Source: an uncultured Oscillospiraceae bacterium
Lineage (GTDB): Bacteria > Bacillota > Clostridia > Oscillospirales > Oscillospiraceae
NCBI GenBank assembly: GCA_910585155.1
Contig: CAJUEC010000010.1
Span: 1 to 34,178, forward strand
DNA length: 34,178 nt
Reading direction: 5' to 3'
In this document: one piece after another, positions 28,725 through 34,178 of the stretch
Position numbering within the stretch: the stretch's first letter is position 1
How the letters are laid out: each line of letters opens with the position of its first letter
Program-made: the position numbers and the translations under genes
The notes under the pieces: generated by a model
What the model was told of the DNA's origin: nothing
The model's database searches: none
What the model saw: the letters and a program-made list of their open reading frames with translations, nothing else

Positions 28725-29582
28725 GTGAACATCCAATGGTATCCCGGTCACATGACGAAAACCAGAAGGCAGATTGAAGCGGACCTGAAGCACGTGGATA
28801 TTGTGGTGGAGCTGGCGGACGCCCGCATCCCCATCTCCAGCCGAAATCCGGATATCAACGCCATTTGCGGAGAAAAGCCCCGGGTTCTCCTGCTCAACCG
28901 GGCGGATCAGGCGGACCCGCAGATGAACCGGGTCTGGGTGGAGCAGCTCCAGCAGACGCAAAAGCTCTCTGCGGCGGCGGTGGATTCCCGCGGCGGCGGA
29001 AATGTGGGTCAGCTGACCGTGTCGCTGGTCCGGCGGGCACTGGCGGACCAGATCGCCAAATGGCGGGAGAGAGGGCAGGTTGGCCGGCCGATTCGGGCCA
29101 TGGTGGTGGGAGTGCCCAATGTGGGGAAGTCCACCTTTATCAACAAGGTGGCCGGACGAAAATCCGCCAAGGCCGGGGACCGGCCCGGTGTCACCCGGGG
29201 CAAGCAGTGGGTGAGCGTGGACGCCGGTTTGGAGCTGCTGGACACCCCTGGCATCCTCTGGCCCAAATTTGAGGACGAGACCACTGGGCTGCATCTGGCT
29301 TTCACCGGCGCGGTGAAGGACGAGGTCACCGACCTGGAGGGGCTGGCCTGCGCCCTGCTGGAGCTGCTGCGGGATCGGTATCCCGGGGCGCTGGAGGAGC
29401 GGTATAAGCTGACAGAGCCGGCCGGCCAGCCGGGCTGGGAGCTGCTGGAGCGGTGCGCCCGAAAGCGGGGGATGCTGATTTCCGGTGGCGAGGTGGACAC
29501 GGAGCGGATGGCTGGCGTGCTGCTGGATGAGTTCCGAGGCGGCAAGCTTGGGCGCTTTACACTGGAGTCCCCGGAAGGGTGA
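28725..29582 (+). CDS. rbgA: Ribosome biogenesis GTPase RbgA (YlqF)
   Basis: Circularly permuted GTPase needed for late 50S assembly. QWYPGHMTKTRRQI at the start is the YlqF signature. The permuted order is visible: LLLNRADQAD (G4) near residue 57, then GVPNVGKSTFINKVAG (G1, residues 129-144), the G2 Thr in PGVTRGKQW, and LLDTPGILWPKF (G3). The C-terminal RNA-binding domain follows. Length 285 is typical. GTG start with AAGGAGGG upstream. The G4 has Arg in place of Lys (NRAD), a tolerated variant. Confidence 0.96.
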   Translation: MNIQWYPGHMTKTRRQIEADLKHVDIVVELADARIPISSRNPDINAICGEKPRVLLLNRADQADPQMNRVWVEQLQQTQKLSAAAVDSRGGGNVGQLTVSLVRRALADQIAKWRERGQVGRPIRAMVVGVPNVGKSTFINKVAGRKSAKAGDRPGVTRGKQWVSVDAGLELLDTPGILWPKFEDETTGLHLAFTGAVKDEVTDLEGLACALLELLRDRYPGALEERYKLTEPAGQPGWELLERCARKRGMLISGGEVDTERMAGVLLDEFRGGKLGRFTLESPEG

Positions 29583-29605
29583 CAGGCGGAAAGGGGAGGA
29601 CATCC

Positions 29606-30211
29606 ATGCCCAGCTGGGATTTTGAGCGAGCGGCGGCGGATAAGGGCTTCTGCGCAGTGTGCGGCTGTGATGAGGCGGGAGTTGGGCCGCTGGCAGGCCG
29701 GGTATACGCCGGGGCCGTCATCCTGCCGGAGGGGCTGGAGCTGTCCGGGCTGAACGACTCCAAGCAGGTGACGGAAAAGCGCCGGGAGGAGCTGTACGAC
29801 CAGATCACCGCTCAAGCGGACGCCTGGGCGGTGGCCTGGGTGGAGCCCCAGGAGATCGATGAGATCGATATTCTGAACAGCCGGATCAAGGCTATGCAGC
29901 TGGCCGTGGACGCGCTGGGAAAGCGGGCGGATTTCGCCCTCATTGACGGCAACCGGGACCACGGCAGCCGGTGCGCCATTACGGCTCCCCATCAGCTGAT
30001 TGTAAAGGGAGATAGCTTGTCAATGTCGATTGCAGCGGCGTCCATCCTGGCCAAGGTCAGCCGGGACCGCTACATGAGAGAGATGGCGGCGCGCTACCCC
30101 CAATACGAGTTTGAGCGGCACAAGGGCTACCCCACCAAGCGCCACTATGCGCTGCTGCGGGAGCTGGGGCCGTGCCCCATTCACCGCCGCAGCTTTTTGA
30201 AAAAGCTGTGA
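29606..30211 (+). CDS. rnhB: Ribonuclease HII
   Basis: Cuts RNA in RNA-DNA hybrids and single misinserted ribonucleotides. The acidic catalytic set is visible: D22-E23 in GCDEAGVGPLAG, Asp in FALIDGNRD and Asp in ILAKVSRDRYM. KGYPTKRHYALLRELGPCPI-type end is also typical. Odd: the substrate-recognising GRG motif that follows DEA is GVG here (Val26), and PLAGPV is PLAGRV. ATG 29606 has GGGGAGG six bases upstream; an in-frame GTG at 29579 overlaps rbgA. 201 residues. Confidence 0.94.
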   Translation: MPSWDFERAAADKGFCAVCGCDEAGVGPLAGRVYAGAVILPEGLELSGLNDSKQVTEKRREELYDQITAQADAWAVAWVEPQEIDEIDILNSRIKAMQLAVDALGKRADFALIDGNRDHGSRCAITAPHQLIVKGDSLSMSIAAASILAKVSRDRYMREMAARYPQYEFERHKGYPTKRHYALLRELGPCPIHRRSFLKKL

Positions 30212-30579
30212 GCGGCGGGGGAGACGCCCGCCTGCTGGGCAGATGGGGGGAGGCCCTGGTGGCCGAGGACCTGCGCCGGAAGGGCTGGACTGTGGTGGCG
30301 GCCAACTTCCGCTGCCGGATGGGAGAGCTGGACCTTGTGGCGGAGAAGGGCCGGTATCTGGCCTTTGTGGAGGTCAAGCTGCGGAAATCGGACCGATTTG
30401 GCGCGGCCCGGGAGGCGGTGACCGCGGCAAAGCAGCGCAGGCTGCGGGCGGCGGCGGAGCTGTATCTGCTGGAGCACCCCACCCGGCTCCAGCCCCGGTT
30501 CGACGTGGCGGAGGTATATGCCCCCCAGGGGGTGCGCACGGAAAAGCCGGACATATGTTATATTGAAAACGCCTTTTAG
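30208..30579 (+). CDS. yraN: YraN (UPF0102) nuclease-like protein
   Basis: Endonuclease-fold protein of unknown role, 123 residues, almost always next to rnhB. LLGRWGEALVAEDLRRKGW, VVAANFRCRMGELDLVAEKG and YLAFVEVKLRKSDRFGAARE are the family blocks; E-x-D and E-V-K look like a PD-(D/E)XK site. GTG 30208 overlapping the rnhB stop (GTGA) gives the usual length; GTG 30172 would extend it by 12 codons inside rnhB. Confidence 0.93.
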   Translation: MSGGGDARLLGRWGEALVAEDLRRKGWTVVAANFRCRMGELDLVAEKGRYLAFVEVKLRKSDRFGAAREAVTAAKQRRLRAAAELYLLEHPTRLQPRFDVAEVYAPQGVRTEKPDICYIENAF

Positions 30580-30589
30580 GGGGATGCTT

Positions 30590-31528
30590 ATGAAGCAGAT
30601 TTCCGTTTTTGACGCCCACTGCGACACCATTTCCCGCTGCTGGCGGGAGTATGAGGGACTGTATGCCAATTCCGGGATGATTTCTCTGGAGCGGACGGCG
30701 GGCTTTGCACAATACTGCCAATTTTTTGCCCTGTGGACGGCGGACGGCTATACGGGCTATCCCTTGGGCGGTGACTCGGTGGAACGGGCTTATCACGCCC
30801 TTTTGCGCTGTTTCAAGGACCAGATGGCCCGGAATTCAGAGAAAATCGTCCAGTGCCGCACCGCCGGCGAGGCGGAGCGGGCCAACAGGCAGGGGAAGGC
30901 GGCGGCCTTCCTCGCCGTGGAGGGGGCGGAGCTGCTGGGCTGCGACCCCGCCCAGCTGGACGAGGCAGCGGCGGAGGGTGTGGCGGCCATCAACCTGACC
31001 TGGAACCACGCCAACGCCCTGTCCGGCTCCTCCAAGGAGGAGCCGGAGCGGGGGCTTTCCCCGCTGGGGCGGGAGTTTGTGGCAAAGATGGAGGACCTGC
31101 ACATCCTGGTGGACGTGTCCCACCTGTCGGAGGCGGGGTTTTGGGACGTAGCGGAGCTGGCCCGGCGGCCCTTCATCGCCAGCCACTCCAACGCAAAATT
31201 GGTGTGGGATCACACAAGGAGCTTGACGGATGGGCAAATAAATGCGATAATAAAAAATCAAGGTGTGATAGGGCTCAATTTTTATGAGGAATTCGTGGGA
31301 GGGAGCCGGGATCTGGACATGGTCCGGGCTCATCTGGACCACCTCTTGGAGCTGGGCGGGGAGAAAACTGTGGCTTTAGGGGGCGACTGGGACGGCTGCG
31401 ACACCATTGCCGACCTGCCCGCCATCGACAGCCTGCCCCGGCTTTATGAGCACCTGCTGCACCATGGCTACAGAGAAACGGTCGTCCAAGACCTGTTTTA
31501 CAACAATTTAATGAGAGTAGTGAGATGA
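30590..31528 (+). CDS. Membrane dipeptidase (renal dipeptidase, peptidase M19 family)
   Basis: Zinc-dependent dipeptidase, 312 residues. Metal-binding motifs appear in order: FDAHCDT (H10, D12), FLAVEGAELLG (bridging Glu), ILVDVSHLSE (His), PFIASHSNAK (His) and ALGGDWDGCDT (Asp). There is no signal peptide, so it acts in the cytoplasm despite the family name. Activity on Xaa-Xaa or D-amino-acid dipeptides is known for the family. ATG 30590 follows TAGGGGGG by six bases; ATG 30584 is the alternative. It lies in a loose operon with thrC. Confidence 0.93.
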   Translation: MKQISVFDAHCDTISRCWREYEGLYANSGMISLERTAGFAQYCQFFALWTADGYTGYPLGGDSVERAYHALLRCFKDQMARNSEKIVQCRTAGEAERANRQGKAAAFLAVEGAELLGCDPAQLDEAAAEGVAAINLTWNHANALSGSSKEEPERGLSPLGREFVAKMEDLHILVDVSHLSEAGFWDVAELARRPFIASHSNAKLVWDHTRSLTDGQINAIIKNQGVIGLNFYEEFVGGSRDLDMVRAHLDHLLELGGEKTVALGGDWDGCDTIADLPAIDSLPRLYEHLLHHGYRETVVQDLFYNNLMRVVR

Positions 31529-33018
31529 CCATGAACTATCTGAGCACGAGAAATAAAGACCTGCGCATGACAGCGCCCCAGGCCATCGCCCAGGGGCTGT
31601 CCCCGGACGGCGGTCTGCTGACTCCGGCGGTGCTGCCCCGGCTGCCCGCCTCCGCAGTGGAGACCATGCGGGAGATGTCCTATCAGCAGCGGGTGGTGTA
31701 CATCATGAACAGCTTCCTGGAGGGCTTTGCCGCCTCGGAGCTCACCGCCTATGCCGCTGAGGCCTACGGCGGGGGTAAGTTTACCCATGAGGATGTGGCC
31801 CCGGTGCGCAAGCTGGACGAAAACACCCACTGTCTGGAGCTCTGGCACGGGCCCACCTGCGCCTTTAAGGACATGGCGCTCCAGATCCTGCCCCATCTGC
31901 TCACCGCTTCGCTGGAGAAGAACGATGAGAAAAAGACGGTGTGCATCCTGGTGGCCACCTCCGGCGACACGGGGAAGGCGGCTCTGGAGGGCTTCCGGAA
32001 CGTGGATAAAACGAAGATCCTGGTGTTTTACCCCAAGGACGGGGTCTCCGAGATTCAGGAGCTCCAGATGGTCACCCAGGAGGGGGGCAACGTGGGGGTG
32101 TGCTCCGTAGTGGGCAATTTCGACGACGCCCAGACCGGCGTTAAGAAGCTGTTCGCCGATGAGGAGCTGGCCGCCGAGCTGGCGGAACGGGGTTACTTCC
32201 TGTCCTCCGCCAACTCCATCAACTGGGGCCGGGTGCTGCCGCAGATCGTGTATTACGCCTCCGCCTACTGCGACCTGCTCAAGACCGGGGCCATCTCCAA
32301 GGGGCAGCAGATCAACGTGTGCGTGCCCACCGGCAACTTCGGCAACATTCTGGCCGCCTATTACGCCAAGTGCATGGGCATTCCCATCAACCGGCTGATC
32401 TGCGCCTCCAACGCCAACAATGTGCTCACCGATTTCATCCACACCGGCACCTATGACCGCAACAGGACCTTCTACAACACCATCTCGCCCTCCATGGACA
32501 TCCTCATCTCCAGCAACCTGGAGCGGATGCTCTTTGAGCTCTCCGGCCGGGACGACCGGCTGGTGCGGGAGTATATGGCCCAGCTGGCGGAGTACGGCAG
32601 CTACCGGGTGGACAGCTCCATCCGCACCAAGCTGAAAAAGGAGTTTATCGCCGGCTGCTGCGACGACACCCAGACCCAGGGCATGATTGCCAAGATGTGG
32701 AACGAGCAGAGCTATCTCATCGATCCCCACACCGCCGTGGCCTTCCACGTGCTGGAGGAGTACCGGCAGGAGTCCGGGGACGATACGGCGACTGTGGTGG
32801 TGTCCACGGCCAGCCCCTTCAAATTCTGTTCCAGTGTGCTCACCGCCCTGGGGGTGGAGCAGCAGTGGACGGGAACCGACATTTTGGACCAGCTTTCTAC
32901 CCACACCGGCGTGGCGGTGCCCGCTCCGCTGGCCCGGCTGAAGAAACGCCGCCGCCGCTTCAGCGGCGTGGTGGAAAAGTCGGGCATGAAGGGCTGTGTG
33001 CTGGACCTGCTGAAATAA
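31525..33018 (+). CDS. thrC: Threonine synthase
   Basis: PLP enzyme making threonine from O-phosphohomoserine. The 497-residue product belongs to the longer E. coli/yeast-type class: YLSTRNKDLRMTAPQAIAQG at the start, then LELWHGPTCAFKDMALQILP with Lys115 as PLP Schiff base, VATSGDTGKAALEGF, and VCVPTGNFGNILAAYYAKCM. The start overlaps the dipeptidase stop (ATGA); ATG 31531 two codons later has comparable support. No other threonine genes lie in the window. Confidence 0.95.
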   Translation: MTMNYLSTRNKDLRMTAPQAIAQGLSPDGGLLTPAVLPRLPASAVETMREMSYQQRVVYIMNSFLEGFAASELTAYAAEAYGGGKFTHEDVAPVRKLDENTHCLELWHGPTCAFKDMALQILPHLLTASLEKNDEKKTVCILVATSGDTGKAALEGFRNVDKTKILVFYPKDGVSEIQELQMVTQEGGNVGVCSVVGNFDDAQTGVKKLFADEELAAELAERGYFLSSANSINWGRVLPQIVYYASAYCDLLKTGAISKGQQINVCVPTGNFGNILAAYYAKCMGIPINRLICASNANNVLTDFIHTGTYDRNRTFYNTISPSMDILISSNLERMLFELSGRDDRLVREYMAQLAEYGSYRVDSSIRTKLKKEFIAGCCDDTQTQGMIAKMWNEQSYLIDPHTAVAFHVLEEYRQESGDDTATVVVSTASPFKFCSSVLTALGVEQQWTGTDILDQLSTHTGVAVPAPLARLKKRRRRFSGVVEKSGMKGCVLDLLK

Positions 33019-33029
33019 GAGGTGATGGG

Positions 33030-33719
33030 ATGGCCCTGTACGCCATCGGCGACACCCACCTCTCTCTGGGCGCGGACAAGCCTATGGACGTGTTCGGCGG
33101 AGGCTGGGAGGGATATGTGGACAAGCTGCGGGAGGGTTTCTCCCCGGTGAAGGACGAGGACACGGTGGTGCTGTGCGGCGACCTGTCCTGGGGGATGAGC
33201 CTGGAGGAGGCCCGGGACGACTTTGCCTTCCTGAACGGGGTGCTGCCGGGGGAGAAGTGGCTGCTCAAGGGCAACCACGACTACTGGTGGAACACCGCCG
33301 CCAAAATGAACGCCTTTTTCCAGGCAAACGGGTTTTCCCGGCTCCACATTCTCCACAACAACTGCGCCCTATACGGGGACACGGCCCTGTGCGGCACCCG
33401 GGGCTGGTTTTTTGAGGAGAACGGCACGCCCCAATCGGAAAAGGTGTTCCGCCGGGAGCTGATCCGGCTGGAGGCGTCACTGAAGGCGGCGGGCGAGCGG
33501 GAGAAGCTGTGCTTCCTCCACTACCCGCCCCTGTACCGGGGCTACCGCTGCCAGGAGATCATTGATTTGCTGGAGCGGTACAGGGTATCTGCCTGCTATT
33601 ACGGCCATCTCCACGGCCCCAGCCACCGGCTGGCCGTGGAGGGAAGGCAGGGCGGGGTGGACTACCACCTAGTCTCCGCAGACTTTGTCGGATTCCGTCC
33701 AAAAAAAATTTTGGTTTAG
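33030..33719 (+). CDS. Calcineurin-type metallophosphoesterase
   Basis: A 229-residue phosphoesterase with the full di-metal motif set: GDTHLS (D8, H10), LCGDLSWG, KGNHDYWW, CFLHYPP and YYGHLHGP. The family in Firmicutes is annotated as a predicted phosphohydrolase of the YkuE/YvnB-like sort; substrate unknown. ATG 33030 has AGGTG upstream, 11 bases after the thrC stop; the upstream extension of the frame lies in thrC. It is the last gene before a regulatory gap. Confidence 0.92.
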   Translation: MALYAIGDTHLSLGADKPMDVFGGGWEGYVDKLREGFSPVKDEDTVVLCGDLSWGMSLEEARDDFAFLNGVLPGEKWLLKGNHDYWWNTAAKMNAFFQANGFSRLHILHNNCALYGDTALCGTRGWFFEENGTPQSEKVFRRELIRLEASLKAAGEREKLCFLHYPPLYRGYRCQEIIDLLERYRVSACYYGHLHGPSHRLAVEGRQGGVDYHLVSADFVGFRPKKILV

Positions 33720-33731
33720 GTAAAAAAACAG

Positions 33732-33760
33732 TGGAAATATTTCCGCCTATCTGATAGAAT
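33732..33760 (+). promoter_or_regulatory. Possible promoter upstream of the lipoprotein gene
   Basis: A -10-like TGATAGAAT (TAGAAT 33755-33760) is 17 bp after TGGAAA at 33732-33737, a poor -35. The perfect 12-bp palindrome GGAAATATTTCC (33733-33744) overlaps that -35 and could be an operator. The leader to the GTG would be about 145 bases. Confidence 0.4.
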
Positions 33761-33784
33761 AGGTTGGATTATTTAGAAAGTGTT

Positions 33785-33900
33785 ACACCAGTGACAGGCA
33801 AGGCCGCGCTCAAAAACGGGCGGTTTCTCCAGACCGGCGGATAACTTCACGCGAAACGCCGGAACATACCGATGATGGTACGAAACTCAAAAAATCGGAG
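33785..33900 (+). other. Structured leader before the lipoprotein gene, class unknown
   Basis: The 192-base gap contains several potential stems: CCGC/GCGG around 33804-33823, CCGGCG/CGCCGG (33834-33839 with 33857-33862) and TACC/GGTA (33867-33870 with 33877-33880). It resembles a cis-regulatory RNA in density of structure, but I could not match it to a riboswitch class. No gene is seen in this stretch. Confidence 0.35.
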
Positions 33901-33912
33901 AGAGAGGGATAG

Positions 33913-34178
33913 GTGAATATTATAAAAAATACCAACAGAAAGACAAAATGCGCGGGCATACTCCTGGCGCTTTGCGCCATGGTCATGCTGGCAAGCTGTG
34001 CGGCAGCGCCCGCTGGCTCCGGCCACGTGAACGCGTCCGAGCCGGTAGCGGCGCCCTCTGACGCCGGACAGGTGAACACGTCCGAGCCGGTAGCGGCGCC
34101 CTCTGACGCCGGACAGGTGAACACGTCCGAGCCGGTAGCGGCGCCCTCTGACGCCGGACAGGTGAACACGTCCGAGCC
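33913..34178 (+). CDS. Repeat-containing lipoprotein, N-terminal part (cut by window edge)
   Basis: GTG 33913, preceded by GAGAGAGAGGG, opens a frame with a classic lipoprotein signal peptide: basic N-terminus (KNTNRKTK), hydrophobic core (AGILLALCAMVMLASC) and lipobox LASC, so the mature protein would be lipid-anchored at the outer face of the membrane. After a short AAAPAGSG stretch come tandem 15-residue repeats of the form SEPVAAPSDAGQVNT, encoded by nearly identical 45-base units. The functional domain lies beyond the window, so no role can be given. Confidence 0.85.
   Translation, partial: MNIIKNTNRKTKCAGILLALCAMVMLASCAAAPAGSGHVNASEPVAAPSDAGQVNTSEPVAAPSDAGQVNTSEPVAAPSDAGQVNTSE
34036..34178 (+). 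repeat. 45-bp tandem repeats in the lipoprotein gene
   Basis: Units begin TCCGAGCCGGTAGCGGCGCC at 34036, 34081 and 34126, with a fourth starting at 34171 and running off the edge. The full copies are identical at every base I compared. The preceding segment (ACGTGAACGCG before 34036) looks like a slightly diverged end of an earlier unit. The array is in frame, so copy-number change would alter linker length only. Confidence 0.92.

Noticed and set aside
33844..33859. TTCACGCGAAAC as a second parS site
   Set aside because: It differs from the consensus at about five of 16 positions, including the central CGTG, and is not a good palindrome.
33785..33900. Cyclic-di-GMP riboswitch before the lipoprotein
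   Set aside because: A few fragments (GGCAA, ACGCGAAA, ACCGATG) recall the class but the conserved core GGCAAACC / GACGCAAAGC is absent.
1..34178. CRISPR arrays, rRNA genes, insertion sequences, prophage
   Set aside because: No spaced direct repeats, no rRNA-like stretch and no transposase or integrase motif was seen; the only tandem repeat is the in-frame lipoprotein array.

Overview
The window is about 34 kb of GC-rich, densely packed chromosomal DNA from an endospore-forming member of the Firmicutes, class Clostridia. The gene set (spoIIGA-sigE-sigG, a ylmC-type protein, a spoIVFA/spoIVFB-like pair, Gram-positive PolC, S-layer-homology protein) together with the high GC content suggests an Oscillospiraceae-type gut anaerobe (Flavonifractor/Pseudoflavonifractor-like). 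This placement is an inference from gene content and style; no database was searched. Almost everything is on the + strand. The minus-strand exceptions are rpsB-tsf, the ylmC-like gene, a small P-loop kinase gene and a newly noticed 26-codon gene.

Layout. 1-400: end of an S-layer-homology protein, tandem terminators and the spoIIG control region. 400-2860: spoIIGA-sigE, then sigG with its own sigma-F-type promoter. 2900-5143: rpsB-tsf on the minus strand, with a terminator hairpin between the two genes, then a PRC-barrel sporulation gene. 5270-17104: pyrH-frr, then uppS-cdsA-dxr-rseP-ispG, two accessory genes, polC and a small accessory gene. This is the classic Firmicute translation/isoprenoid/lipid/replication cluster, but with rpsB-tsf flipped. 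17149-17577: divergent kinase. 17652-25930: histidine operon hisZ-G-D-(Phd-like regulator)-B-H-A-(FlaR-like kinase)-F-I-E plus a BAX-inhibitor-type membrane protein; no hisC is present. 25940-26350: convergent 26-codon gene and tRNA-Gly(CCC) with a 45-bp palindrome at its end. 26560-28170: M23/SpoIVFA-like and M50/SpoIVFB-like proteins behind a good sigma-E promoter. 28198-30579: rplS with a structured leader, rbgA, rnhB, yraN. 30590-33719: dipeptidase, threonine synthase, metallophosphoesterase. 33913-end: a lipoprotein with perfect 45-bp tandem repeats, cut by the window edge.

How it fits together. SpoIIGA activates pro-sigma-E, made from the same transcript. Sigma-E should then drive the SpoIVFA/SpoIVFB-like pair further along the window, and sigma-F should drive sigG. 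The most notable signals are (1) a near-perfect parS (Spo0J/ParB) site embedded in the polC reading frame and written in codons unlike the rest of the gene; (2) a 26-codon gene with consensus promoter, perfect Shine-Dalgarno and terminator; and (3) a Phd-antitoxin-like/DUF2007-like fusion with its own promoter and palindromic operator in the middle of the his operon.
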